Origin: Isoetes taiwanensis
Lineage: Eukaryota; Streptophyta; Lycopodiopsida; Isoetales; Isoetaceae
Assembly (NCBI GenBank): GCA_021234155.1
Contig: JAJEKV010000053.1
Span: 646,020 to 710,019 of the forward strand
DNA: 64,000 nucleotides
Direction of reading: 5' to 3'
The translations under genes were made by a program, and so were the position numbers. Shown piece after piece: positions 13,501 to 25,296 of this stretch (position 1 is the stretch's first letter; each line of letters opens with the position of its first letter). Under the pieces are notes generated by a model. It was not told the origin of the DNA and searched no databases. It was given only the letters and a program-made list of their open reading frames with translations.

Positions 13501-14787
13501 AGTTCTTCGGCACCAAAACGACCTGAGGTACAAAAAAAGACACATAAATATAAATGGGAAGAATAAAAACCACCCAGACATACATACAATGGGCACCAAA
13601 TAATGTCTTCATGACCATTTTCGCGTAGAAAGGTATATGAAAGAAGCCCCGACACTCTGTTAACAGAACTGCCCAAACAATGGACTTCAAGTGCCAAAGA
13701 ATGTGACAAAAATTCTCCATGCTTAGTTAGATGCTAATGCATCTGCAATTTATACTTTACTATATAAGATGCATTTGATGTGATTGAATTAAATGCACAA
13801 AAACATAAAATTGGCGTTTGCTAGAAACCATGATCCAAAATGGAAATTATAATCTTTTACAATCCTTGTTTATTATTTACTAGTAATAAGAAGGTAATGT
13901 TTCAGCTTCTAGGATATTAAGTCATTAATCAGCTTACCTGCCATGCTTACGACGACTGTATACGATGACATCTGCTCCAAGACGCGTGTGTACTAGTTTT
14001 GAATCCGTTCCCATCTGTTTTTATGCGCTAATTATAGTCAGCAAATGAAAAACGAAAATGAAAGACAGCATAGCACCTAGAATTCACTCACAAGGTTATA
14101 TTTCAAGGAAACAAAGCCACAGGCAGAACTAAGCAAAATTAGGCTGCTTACACTGGCCAATTGTTGCATTACTAGCTTTACGAGAGTAACCCAAACTCAT
14201 GCATTGTCTTATATTTTCTGGGTCCATCCCTCCGTCATCTGTAATGGAGATATGTGAATAACAGAAAATCTTTAATCTGTACATTGATATGCATATTAAA
14301 ACCTTGAAAGAGCAAAGCAGGAGTTCCATCGCGAGATTTATAATTTTGTCAACCTTCACAAAAGTCGCTCCATTTAAGGAACCTGTGTATGCATTTTGCA
14401 AACCTTAAGAAATGAATAGAAAATACGAGAGGAAAATTATGACTCTCTAGATTCCAACCTCATCAACGGCATTGTCCAACAGCTCTGCAATTGCTGCTCA
14501 TACATCAAGTACGGTACTTAGCACTGGCTTTTGACAAAAATAATACAAAGGGTACATAATTCTACCACTGCAAGCTGTGACTTTTTTGAAAAAGGGTATT
14601 ATACATTCAAAAACTGCATTGTTGTTGTCCTTGACCTACACATGAATCTTCAATAGGAAAACATATGCTATATACTATATTAGCATTCAGTACCTCCAAG
14701 AGCCCATTTGTGGAAGTTGCATTGGAGTGAAGAAACTTTTGATGAACCTGAATATGATCCATTCCTCCTGAATCCAAAGACATAGTG
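10556..14787 (-). pseudogene. MORC ATPase, unit A copy, missing its first two detected exons
   Basis: This copy contains counterparts of exons 3-20 of the MORC gene at 30,680-35,599, including the GHKL ATPase exons and the C-terminal coiled-coil exons. It stops at the copia junction at 14,907. Many single-base indels break it. The ATPase motif exon (14,150-14,240) reads DDGGM, one glycine short of the usual DDGGGM, and the last exon has lost the AG of its acceptor (CACAAAG in place of CACCTAAAAG on the plus strand). Upstream, in the same direction, is copia gag and a copia 5' LTR. It is non-functional as written, although the dense indels may partly be sequence error. Confidence 0.85.
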
Positions 14788-14907
14788 CTATTAGAAATAC
14801 AAGAGATTGGAAAAATGCATAATTACATTCGTGGTTAGGCTTTCAACAAATGCAATCGAAAGAGGACCGCTTGTAAGTGACATACGTAACCTTCTTTTTG
14901 TTTCGAT

Positions 14908-15644
14908 GTCGATTACAATGAAAACAAGGTCCAATTCTGCCTCGATTTTTCCACTATTTTTTCCTTTGTGAATAAGATCCGACTTGTTTCTTCTTCATCA
15001 CTAACCTTATTCTCCATGTCCGTCTTTCAACATCCTTTCAAATTTTCCTTCTAGTCCTTGCTATTGTCCTTATGAAGACAGCTTATGTTTCCCAAACTTG
15101 TCACACTTCACGGAGATTGCAAGAACTTGTTGTCGCCGAGAATAGGGTCACCCTGCACCCACTCAAGATCTCATGAAATATTGTCAAAACTTTTCAAGAA
15201 CTCATTCACATTGCTTTGTCAACAAGTTTCAATCTTCTCAATTCATTCTCAAGACATCGATCACGGAAGAGGTCTTTACTGTATGTCATCCGCCAAATAT
15301 TTCCATGTCTCTCGATGTTTCCTCTAGCTTCAACACAATTCCGGAACTTACTTTGCTTATTATTATTCCTTGAGCCTCTCTTAGCTTTGCCTCGACTTTC
15401 ACCGCCTTCACTTGCACAGTGTCCCGTGGAACTCCCCTTTCCTCGCCTACATTTGAAGACTTGTATTTACTTTCTTTTTACAATCAGATCAACCGGTTCA
15501 ACAATCTCCCATAAATCCTCCACTTGCAACACATGCTTTATCTTCTTTCCGCACTTGAACCACTGAATCTCCTTTTGAATACTTCAATAGCATTCAATAA
15601 CCCTGCACCAAAACGGCTAGACATTTTTCTAGCTCTGATACCAA
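14908..15644 (-). pseudogene. Truncated copia gag, unit A
   Basis: This is the 5' part of a Ty1/copia gag (UBN2-type gag region), beginning MSSRFGAGLLNAIEVFKGDS-like just inside the LTR and ending before the CCHC zinc knuckle. It is cut at 14,907/14,908, where it joins the intron of the MORC copy. The primer-binding site lies at 15,632-15,643. Compared with the unit B copy it carries more indels, so the frame is broken several times. It normally packages the element's RNA; here it has no pol behind it. Confidence 0.8.
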
Positions 15645-16489
15645 TGTGAGCAAATTAATATGCAGTGTTATTAGAAACTCTATTTGACAATAAAATGTCT
15701 AGCTTATCCAAATACTGCATATAACTTCAACACATCTTAACACATGTTTACAATGCAAATGCTTGCATCCAACTATTACACAATCATAGCAAGAAATCAC
15801 AATTATGCTAGCCACAAATTATACTTGTAAAATGACCATTGTCAACCTTTATAATATTTACCCATTGAAGATAAAATCAATGGTAATATAGAGCAATGCT
15901 TATTAACCTTCAATTACCTTCACAACTGAAGACCTTTTATAAAATAGCTGTCGCTGAGAATGATCACAAAAACTGAGCACACAAACGATCATTCTTACTT
16001 CTTGTATTTATAATGGACAGTTCCCATGGTGCTGGAACCGCCCAAGTCCTCCGGATCCGTCTTCAATCTTATCTGTTTCTAGAATCCAGATCTAAAGGAA
16101 GTTTCTACTTTCGAATGAGTTTTTGGCTCCAAATCATTCGATGCTGAAAAATATCATTAATAATATTTTTTCTAATTTTTTTTTTCATTCATATTTCCAC
16201 CATAGGTTATAAACTATGAATATCCCATATTCACCTTGTCTAAACCTAAACGAATTTTCATATCTCCTTTCTTCACCCTAGGTCTCACCACATCAGATAA
16301 TTAAATCTTTTCACTTGATCTATAAGGCCCAATTATCTCCCAAGTCTGCGGGTTCTATTCAACTCCTTCGTCTCCCTTTATCTGTTAATTGTCCGTTGTT
16401 CCTTTCATTTTCACCTCAACATTCATTTAAAATTTCAACTTGACAACTGCTCATAAACAATAAGTTGTGAACTGAACAATTTTCTCACA
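15645..16489 (-). mobile_element. Copia 5' LTR, unit A
   Basis: An 845-bp LTR on the minus strand, with ends TGTGAG...CTCACA (inverted TG/CA termini). The target duplication GTAAG follows at 16,490-16,494. A tRNA-Met primer-binding site adjoins the inner end. A TATA box (TTATAAATAC on the minus strand) lies at about 16,002-16,015, with the expected start some 30 bp further left. The LTR points toward gag and the MORC copy, so it is a potential promoter for them. Confidence 0.88.
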
Positions 16490-17426
16490 GTAAGTCGAGT
16501 ACCAATGCGGGGGTCACTTATGTGGCACGTGTTCTCTAGCACACCCAGGGATACGTCATGCCCGGGAGGGGACACCTTTTCGACCATACCTCATCTGGAC
16601 CGGAGATGTAACTTGGAGTAGTCTCATAGGGTGACTCCATGAGATTGTGTTCCAAAGGCTACAATTACGTTATAGCATGTTTCCTTACTTATACTGCAGT
16701 GGCAATGTATCGTGGAGGGGCGGATGGAATGGTCTACCCCTAGCCATTGTTCTATGCCAACAATGCCACGTTATATCTTTGTCTGTTGTCATCTTGAGGC
16801 CTTGACCGACCGATAACCCCCAGAGTCCGAGTCCTTATTGGTGGTATATTGCTAATATTATCTTGTTGCTTGTATTGCTATTTATATGATGATGGATGGA
16901 ATAAATTGTGGTGGTATATTATTTTGAGCATGATTGTTGTGTGCTAACATGTATGTACGCTTATGTGGAGACTTAATGACACCTCTGTGTTCCTCATCCG
17001 TATACTTGGCCATCCCAAGTGGTCCGGAAAGTTAGACATTTCAATGAGGATAGCTTGTTACCTGAGGGGAATTCGGTGGCATTTGTATGATGGGAGCATC
17101 GTATAGATTCCGGGAGCATCACAAAGAGTATCGTAGCATGATTTTAGTAGACCAAATCATTGCGCGCCATAGTCTAACTTCGTTAGGTTGGTTGGTTTGG
17201 GGACTTTGACGTAGGTTAAACCTACCCCAATTCCATTGCTACTATGTGTGTTGGCCTAGTTATGAGGATTAAACTAGTTAGGTATGAAGGTGTGAGTTAT
17301 TATAGTTAAGTATGTTAAGTTCTTGGTGCATCACGCCCCATATAAAAATGTGTATCACGTTCTTATTTTTGCCATATAAAATTTTATTAAAGAAAAAACC
17401 ATGTGTACAAAAATAGAACTTAAACA
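16490..17426 (+). mobile_element. Gypsy 5' LTR right part plus leader, unit A
   Basis: This is the part of a gypsy LTR to the right of the nested copia insertion. The LTR appears to end at CATCACA near 17,123, followed by a degraded tRNA-Met primer-binding site (AGTATCGTAGC here, AGTATCAGAGC in unit B). About 300 bp of element leader follows up to the array breakpoint. It is homologous to 26,535-27,478 and 45,574-46,522. No coding frame. Confidence 0.7.
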
Positions 17427-18789
17427 TTTGAATATATCAAAATCATAGGAAACCTTAGTGAAAAGCATGCAAAAACACACAAAAAACCCCCTTATTGTGC
17501 TAGATATTAGATCTACAATGTTCATGAAGATATCTTTTGATTTTCAATTTGTAGTTGTATTTGATTTTTAATTTGTGGAGCCACAAAAACTATATTACAA
17601 TATTCATCGAAATGCGACTTGTTTGAAGGAGATTCTTGTAATTTTAGCAAAAACGTAGAGAAATTTGATGATATTTAAAAATAGAAAATTTATAAAATGT
17701 TCTCATTTTTACATATTTATGAAAATGCCCTTATATTGTCTTAACTTGTTAAATGCCCTTAGGTATTCCACGGTCCTATTTTGGCAAAAGACTAAAAGTT
17801 ATCCACAATGATCATTTTTGGGATCAAGCACCTCTTAAGAACTCCCCAGACCACTTTGGAGTTGGCCATTTTGAGATCAATGTCCTTTTAAGAACTTCGA
17901 GCCCATGTTAGAGATAATCTATCTAAGATTATATAAGCTACTTAGTAGGTATAAGCTCAAACTTTATTATATTTTATCATCAAATTAAAACAGAGCTCGA
18001 GAAGAGTATCTTTTGTTGGCGATTCAAGCATATCCTAAATAAAATGCGTAGATGAGTCATACAAATGATCAGCTTCTAGAATTTTAACAAATTAAAAGGC
18101 TTTGTAGTAGAGTTTGGAGACGATTAGTACTTTTGAAAGAACTCCAGAAAGCGACGGATATCTACCACTATTGTATTGAAAAAAATCCTCCAAAGATTTA
18201 GAGTAAATCTACCTAAACTAATTGTACATCTATTGGTAGAAGGGACAACGAAAAGTGCGAGAACTTGCGGATGCACAAATTAAGGATGACCAAATTAGAA
18301 GCAATATTCAAGACCCGCTCTCGAAATCGCTTTTCTATAGGAGTCCCTTATGATTCTAATTGCAAGTGCAAAACAAAAATCAATTTTGATCTTGAAGAAC
18401 GATTCGATATGGCCCATTCTTTGTTGTACAAAAAAGAAAAGCGTTACATTTTCATAATTTACAAAAATGCAAGGGCATTTTCATGATTTTAAGTACATAG
18501 GCATTTTATAATTTTTCCAACCTGGGATGGGGGTTAAAAATTATAGAATGAATTATAAGTTGCTAATCGGTTCTTCAACGCGGCCTGATCGCAATGAACG
18601 GGAGGTTCAAATTACGGCATTCTACGATAATTAAAAGTTGTATTTGTGCTTCTGTTTTCCTGAAGGCCGCTTCCTCTGCGGGCAATTTTCTTTACGCCAT
18701 CGGCTCCTTAGCGGCTCTTCTTGGATAATACCTTCTTGCGCTTCTTGGCGTCGACTTCGGTTTAAGCTAATTTAGGCTTTAGCTCGCCA

Positions 18790-19340
18790 GTAGTCGCATG
18801 GAACATGCTTATGCGGCATATCCGATCCGGCCAATTTCGAAATATGGCTCCAGATATGTTGTCCCTTCCTCGACATAATTGCTAAATCCCCTTCTTTAAA
18901 TTGATTTGCCATGGTTTTGCATCATGAGCCTTGCATCTTGTTAATCTTGCGTTTTTATCTGACTCCAAAACTGGCTCACCATTCTACGTTTCTCATTCTT
19001 GCAAAGGATATGAATACCCGGATCTAGCAAAGTTACGTTAGTGTGCGTAGGAAGAGGGACGGCCCTATATTTCTTTGATTCTTCTTTGGAGGAGGTATGG
19101 CCCTTTGACAACGAAACTCCAAGAATTGCTTCTATTGCAGTGGGATTATTGCCAAGATTATGCCAAAGGGCATCCATAATAAAATTACCACCGCAGTTTA
19201 ATGGTGTTGGAGCATGTCCCAGCCTTTCGTGGAATACTAGCGGAGTTGGATATTCATCCTTCCGTCTGCGGAGAACGAACTTTTCAAACTATGTACAGGA
19301 CCTACGCTAAAGCACCTAAAAGCAGGAGCGTCACGGAAAC
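18790..19340 (-). pseudogene. GPAT-like acyltransferase, unit B, decayed
   Basis: This has the same GPAT-like stretch as units A and C. The best preserved part here is the start of the acyltransferase domain: AILGV, then a lysine-rich linker, then TLLDP (near 19,019-19,033), the block I NHxTLLDP region of plant GPATs. Block III ([10 protein letters not shown] in unit C) is damaged to EGTTYLEPY. Frames change several times. Strand and position relative to the MORC copy are as in the other units. Confidence 0.5.
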
Positions 19341-19383
19341 CACGGCATGGAGGGGTAATTTGAACCTCCCCGTCCATTACGCC

Positions 19384-19529
19384 GGGAAAATACCCCTCTC
19401 GGGTTTTAGGGGCAATTTGCTTTGGCCGCCGGCCAATTGGGCGCCTTTCGGGCGTTCGCGCTCTTTAGGCCCCGCTAGCTAGCGGCGCCTTGCTAAATAC
19501 CCCTGGCAAAAACCCTGAGGTATTTTCCC
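19384..19529. repeat. GC-rich imperfect inverted repeat, unit B
   Basis: Arms GGGAAAATACCCCTCTCGGG and CCCTGAGGTATTTTCCC flank a loop rich in CCGGCC and GCGCC. Counterpart of 9,331-9,480 and 29,451-29,575. Confidence 0.65.
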
Positions 19530-19740
19530 TTATACATTAAAAGTAGATAGCGCGAAGGGAGGTGTTCTTGAAAAAAATTTGAGGGCCATCAAAATGGCGA
19601 GGGTGCTGCCGTAGAAACCATTGCCCGTTTTGGCTTTTTTGAAGTACTACCGAGGGCCGTGGCGCTATCGCCTTAACACACCGCCTGAGAGTTTTGGGCC
19701 ATCCGATCATTATCAAAATCGATCTGGATCCGTTCATTTC

Positions 19741-19820
19741 ATAACATCCTAGGGTGTTATGGAGTAGCAGTGTTCGGGGCATCCGATCATTATCAATCAT
19801 TTCATATCCTAGGGTGTTAT
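19741..19820. repeat. Paired CCTAGG-centred palindromes, unit B
   Basis: ATAACATCCTAGGGTGTTAT at 19,741-19,760, and a second copy ATATCCTAGGGTGTTAT ending at 19,820. Both are followed by GGAGTAGCAGTGT and preceded by TTCAT. Spacing between copies is about 60 bp. Confidence 0.65.
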
Positions 19821-20551
19821 GGAGTAGCAGTGTGTTATAGCTCCAGTAACACACTGATCAAGATTGATCTGAACCGTTGGATCACTATAAACTTGAGGGG
19901 CAGTGTGTTAAGGGTGTATAACATTATTCCACCATCCAGAACGAGAGACACAACATTTTGCTTTTAGAAAGACACTACGGCAACCTAGGACCTGGAAGGC
20001 TAACAAAATCGGTGGGTCACCGAACCTCACTCCATCTTTTCGCATCTACGTTGTATATATCGGACGCCATCATATTATAGCCACGGGCATATCCATGTTA
20101 TAGCCATGCCAAAAAAAATAGCAAACAGCATTTTTGTGGACTTTTGTGGACCACGAATTTTTTGCCATTTAAGGCTGGCTATAACATGCCTACGTCGGAC
20201 ATTTACAGCGCTGGCATCTTTTCATGCTCTGCCACAAGCAAAGACTGGTGCCATTACTACCAAGTCAGTCCAACCATGTTCTTCCAGTAAATTGTAAAAT
20301 TAGATGCTCAAATTATATGGAACTCCCAATACTTTTGTATTTGAAAAAATGGTGACCTTTCAACGAATATTCATCCGCTGTACATGTTACAATAACTTCT
20401 GAGCTTGGCTTTCGATTAGCTATAGAAAATGTCCCTTTGCCACCAGTACAAACAGCAGTCTATATCATACAAGTGTTTGGAATTGTCGCAAAGATGGGCT
20501 TGAATAAGCTGGCAGAAAAACCCGCAGCCTTTGTAGAATTGAATAGGACTT

Positions 20552-23500
20552 TCATACATGTCCGCAAAATGTCAGTAGTAGTCGCTGTAAAATGTGGAAG
20601 GTATGGTATATACACTTGATGGAGTTCAATTTTTTTTGGCCATTAGATTTATCAGTAACGTCCTTCATGAGTTTTATGTACTTGTTCTTAGTTAGCAATA
20701 ACTCATTCTGCAACCGGTCCACCTAAAAGAGAAGCATTTGTCAGACTCAATTAAATATCAGAGACCTCAAAAAAAAGTAAAGTAGCACAAGTTTCTACCT
20801 TCAATTCCAGCTCCTTTTTTAGCAGCTCAAAATTATCTACCTACAATTTACAAATGCAGTATTAAAAACAGGCAATGGCAGAAAATATGTGCAATCAGCA
20901 GCCTGATGTACCTTCGTTTCCAACTCCTTGGTTTTTTGTTCTAGCTCCGAATATCTGTCAAAGGCACATCTTAAATCCAGGTTTTCGTTTAAGCAAGAAA
21001 GCATGAGCAAAAGCAGTATTCTAATGTCCTAAAAGATTCTTAGTGGATCTGGGTACCTCAAGCATAATTGTTTGTTTTCTTCAAGTGCCTTTTGAAGAGA
21101 AACATCAGCATTTTGACAATGACAACACTTTACCGCCAGGTGGTTTATATCTTCTTGGATGACTACCTGAAGAAAGAAAAGAAAAAAAAAAAGAGAGGGA
21201 AAATCCTGTTTAGGATCCATTGTGAAGGAAATGCCACTTCTAGCAATCTAAGACTTACTTTCTGCAACTGCTCTTCATTGGCACTGGGCCGTTGCAACTG
21301 CTCCTCATTGGCACCAGACCGTTGTCTTTTCAGCTGTGGGCCAATTTCATTTTCAGCTAGCTTCCGCCTCTTTGTATATTCCATGCTAGTCTCTTCAAGC
21401 TTCACAGTTGTCAATTTATCTGTCGAACTGATAGTTCCTCCACTGCCTCCGCTCCTGCTTTGGGGTGCAGATATAGCTTCGTTTGTTTGTTGTCTAACAG
21501 GCATGTTCTCTGGTATACCTGGCAGGTCCTCAGACAAGGGCCTAGAATTACTGATAACTGGCTTCACATCATCCATATGTGCATGACTTTCTGTAGCTAA
21601 CGAAGATGGTATAGGATCAGGTGTGGTAGCCCACATTGTAGGTGTCACATTCAATGGCTGCTGAAATCCAGTGTTAGAAATTCCATGGAAGACTGGCATA
21701 GGATGTACGGCTGCAGGTAAAGCTACTCCAACAACCTCGCTTGCAATAGGTTGTACAACCTTCCGATTTTTCTGTGACTGCGCCTGGTAACCAATTAGTC
21801 CACAGTGCAAGTTCCTGGAAAATGTAGAGGAACGAGTAAAAACAGATGTACATGGGCAATTGCAACACTTTTGTATGGTGCATTTTAAAATTGCTTTCCA
21901 CAAACATCAGATTTAGCACATGTACAAGCATTTCTGAAGAATGTCATCCACATATCATATTTCTTATATAAAGCCATCGCAAGCACAGGATTACACAACA
22001 TTCAAAGCAGATTGACTAGGCATCTGCTAGACGTTGATGTACATAGTAACCAACTCTCTTCAATTAAGCCAATAATAGAAACGCCAGATTGCTACAAAAT
22101 AGTTCCAAACACAAAATGCCAAACCTATGCAATAATCTCTAGAAGCCATATTGGAACATTATTTTTCATACAAAATGATCAGAAATATGTTTTTATTGAT
22201 TTGAATCCACCTACCAATACTCAACAGTCATATGCTTCAACCTCGTCTCCAACCGCAAAAGAAGTGCAGTTTTTTCAAAGTCCTGTTTGTCATGTGCAGG
22301 CTCAATAAAATTTGCTTCCAAAACACCTATATATTCAGGCACAATATCAGAACCACAGATGCCACCAGCGGACTTTTGTGTACAGGAAATAATGGGCTTT
22401 TAAATTGGCACTAACCAACAACTCCCCTTCCTCGACTGCTATTCTCATGAAGAACCTTCCAAAAGGGCTTCAAAGCAAGTTATTATCGTTAGCGAACCAC
22501 AAGGTGGCAATCAATTGCATTAAACAATGGATCTAGCAGCAGAAATTCATACAAGACTGACAACAACTAGGACTTTCTATAGTTCTTGTTGAAACAAGCT
22601 GCGAAGCAAGCAGCAGGGATGTATATTATACCATGATAAGGCGATTTTTGTGGTAGACATTAAAACCATGGACATTGACCATTGGAGCCTCTTTTGTAAA
22701 GCCAATTGTGGTCAGAACAGACACCTGTTACACAAATTGTGTGCAGAGAGTTTCAGAATAATGTTACACAATCCCCAAAATATGTTAGGAGGTATACCTC
22801 TTTAGTTGCACTGGGACCGCCAACCTGTGGTTTATATATAATGTATTCAGGAAACTTCAAATCTGCTGCAATGCTATGATGTTCAACAACTTTGCCTCGC
22901 AAGATTATTTGAAAATTTGGTGGCATCCGAAGATAAAGTATAGAAGCATAAACCTGCATAACAGCAAAACTCAATGCTACAAGCAATAAACAAGAGCACA
23001 AGCCTTCAATAATTTATGACTGTTACATATCTACCAGTTCATGCAGCCTTTAACATGTTTAGTAATATACTTAGGGTGCTTACCCGTAATGAATACCTTA
23101 GCTGATTAGCTATGTGGGTTTGGGCTAGCTGATAATGAAGCTTGTCCTTTTTGTCTTCCTTCAGGCCTGTCCTCAGCTGAATATCCTGAAAGGTCAAGGC
23201 AAAAGAACTCACCTTTGAACCCAAAACTTGGAAGGTCAAAATGAATAGCAAGGATTAGAACTAGCAAACTCACATTTTCATCAGTATCAAAGTCCAGCTC
23301 CAGCACTCCATCGTCATTGAGCCATAAATTATATACTATAATTTTGGTGCCACATGTTCCTATATCATCAAACTGGAAATTTGCATTATAAAGAAAGGGA
23401 TGTCATCAGCGTTCACCTCGACAGAGTTTCCTGTTTCCAGCACCAACCTGCTTAAGAAGATCAGATTCTGATGTAAATGGACCCCATTGCAATATTGTTG

Positions 23501-24844
23501 ACAATGTTTTGACCCAGTCATCAGCTGTTGTGCGCACAAGCATCTTTGCTTTCGAAGAGTTCTTCGGGTACTCAAAATCGACCTGAGGTACAAAAAGACA
23601 CATAAATATAAAATTGGGAAGAATAAAAACCACCAGACATACATACAATGGGCACAACAATGTCTTCATGACCATTTTAGTAGAAAGGTATATGAAAGAA
23701 GCCCGACACTCTGTGTAACAGAACTGCCCAAACAATGGACTTCAGTACTTAGCAAGAATGTGACAAAAATTCTCCATGCTTATTAGATGCTAATGCATCT
23801 GCAATTTGCATACTTACTATATAAGATGCATTTGATGTGATTGAATTAAATGCACAAAAACATAAAATTAGCGTTTGCTAGAAACCATGATCCAAATGGA
23901 AATTATAATCTTTTTACAATCCTTGTTTATTATTTACTAGTAATAAGAAGGTAATGTCTTCAGCTTCTAGGATATTAAGTCACATTAATCAGCTTACCTG
24001 CCATGCTTACGACGACTGTATACGATGACATCTGCTCCAAGACGCATTGTGCTAGTTTTGAATCCGTTCCCATCTGTTTTGCGCTAATTATAGTCAGCAA
24101 ATGAAAAACGAAAAATGAAAGACAGCATAGCACCTAGAATTCACTACAAGGTTATATTTCAAGGAAACAAAGCCACAGGCAGAACTAAGCATAATTAGGC
24201 TGCTTACACTGGCCAATTGTTGCATTACTAGCTTTACGAGAGTAACCCAAACTCATGCATTGTCTTATATTTTCTGGGTCCATCCCACCTCCGTCATCTG
24301 TAATGGAGATATGTGAATAACAGAAAATCTTTAATCCTGTACATTGATATGCATATTAAAAACCTTGAAAGAGCAAAGCAGGAGTTCCATCGCGAGGATT
24401 TATAATTTTGTCAACCTTCACAAAAGTCGCTCCATTGGGAACCTGTGTATGCATTTGCAAACCTTAAGAAATGAATAGAAAATACGAGAGGAAAATTATG
24501 ACTATAGATTCCAACCTCATCAACGGCATTGTCCAACAGCTCTGCAATTGCTGCTCATACATCAAGTACGGTACTTAGCACTGGCTTTTGACAAAAATAA
24601 TACAAAGGGTACATAATTCTACCACTGCAAGCTGTGACTTTTTAGAAAAAGGGTATTATACATTCAAAACTGCATTGTTGTTGTCCTTGACCTACACATG
24701 AATCTTCAATAGGAAAACATATGCTATATACTATATTAGCATTCAGTACCTCCAAGAGCCCATTTGTGGGAAGTTGCATTGGAGTGAAGAAACTTTGGAT
24801 GAACCCGAATATGATCCATTCCTCCTGAATCCAAAGACATAGTG
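20552..24844 (-). pseudogene. MORC GHKL ATPase, unit B: best-preserved body, 5' exons replaced by copia gag
   Basis: Exons 3-20 of the MORC gene are present with GT-AG borders. ATPase motifs are canonical here: AIAELLDNAVDE (Bergerat N-box, near 24,515-24,550), DDGGGM (near 24,280) and GNGFKTS (near 24,055). The following exons give TQSVGLLSYTF, then the S5-like part with GGPSATKE and VNVHGFNVYHKNRL, the LKHMTVEYW exon, a long linker exon (about 21,260-21,815) and C-terminal coiled-coil exons. Most single-base indels of copy C are absent. A homopolymer difference in the last exon (GGCCAAAAAAAA in place of GGCATAAAAAA) shifts the stop to 20,552. Exons 1-2 are absent; copia gag and LTR take their place upstream. 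MORC proteins are nuclear ATPases acting in transposon silencing and immunity. Confidence 0.88.
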
Positions 24845-25296
24845 CTATTAGAAATACAAAGACAGTGAAAACAGACAATTACATTCAGGGTTAGGCTTTC
24901 AACAAATGCAACTGGAAAGAGGACCGCTTGTAAGTGACATACGTAACCTTCTTTTGTTTCGATGCTGATTACAATGAAAACAAGGTCCAATTCTGCCTCG
25001 ATTTTTCCCTTTATTTTTTCCTTTGTGAATAAGATCTGACTTGTTTCTTCTTCATCACTAACCTTATTCTGCTCTATGTCTGTCTTCAACATCCTTTCAG
25101 CTTCCTCTCTAGTCCTTGCTATTGTCCTTATGAAGACAGCTATGTTTCCCAAACTTGTCACACTCCTGGAGATTGCAAGAACTTGTTGCTGCTGAGAATA
25201 GGTCACCCCTGCACCCTCAAGATCTGCAATGATATTGTCAAAACTTTGCAAGAACTCATTCACATTGCTTTTGTCAACAAGTTTCAATCTTCTCAA
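24736..25296 (-). CDS. Open gag-intron-MORC fusion frame, unit B
   Basis: One uninterrupted minus-strand frame of 186 codons begins in copia gag (MRRLKLVDKSNVNEFLQSFD, a UBN2-type gag motif) and crosses the deletion joint at 24,963/24,964. It reads through the 3' part of the MORC intron and continues in the correct frame through MORC exon 3 (IRVHPKFLHSNATSHKWALG). It ends shortly after the exon's splice donor at 24,750. If that donor is used, the frame joins exon 4 (AIAELLDNAVDE) correctly. Upstream, the gag start (MSSRFG, at 25,685) is separated from this frame by a frameshift near 25,490 and a TAA near 25,333. A protein starting at the gag ATG is therefore not open as written. Whether it is transcribed is unknown. 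Confidence 0.55.
   Translation of the reverse strand: MRRLKLVDKSNVNEFLQSFDNIIADLEGAGVTYSQQQQVLAISRSVTSLGNIAVFIRTIARTREEAERMLKTDIEQNKVSDEEETSQILFTKEKIKGKIEAELDLVFIVISIETKEGYVCHLQAVLFPVAFVESLTLNVIVCFHCLCISNSTMSLDSGGMDHIRVHPKFLHSNATSHKWALGGTEC

Larger units (their letters stand above)
7383..17426. repeat. Tandem segmental duplication, unit A
   Basis: First of three head-to-tail units. Unit A aligns along its whole length with 17,427-27,478 and, to its fusion point, with 27,479-35,019. Its left edge is the start of TTTGAATATATC after a CA at 7,381-7,382; its right edge follows ACTTAAACA. Content from left to right: AT-rich leader, GPAT-like pseudogene (minus), GC-rich hairpin, MORC lacking 5' exons (minus), copia gag and 5' LTR (minus), gypsy LTR fragment. 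A is the most indel-rich unit. Confidence 0.92.

Noticed and set aside
14908-16489. Independent copia insertions in units A and B
   Set aside because: Both share the same target duplication GTAAG, the same gypsy LTR flank and the same MORC joint as expected from one event that was duplicated.
20106-20619. Plus-strand ORFs conserved exactly between B and C (for example MPKKIANSIFVDFCGPRIF)
   Set aside because: B and C are near-identical here at DNA level, so conservation is no evidence of coding. The frames are broken in A and lie in or beyond the MORC 3' region.
21068-21586. 172-codon plus-strand ORF in unit B (and 31,341-31,637 in C)
   Set aside because: It is the antisense shadow of the long MORC linker exon, whose minus-strand frame has correct splice borders and family motifs.
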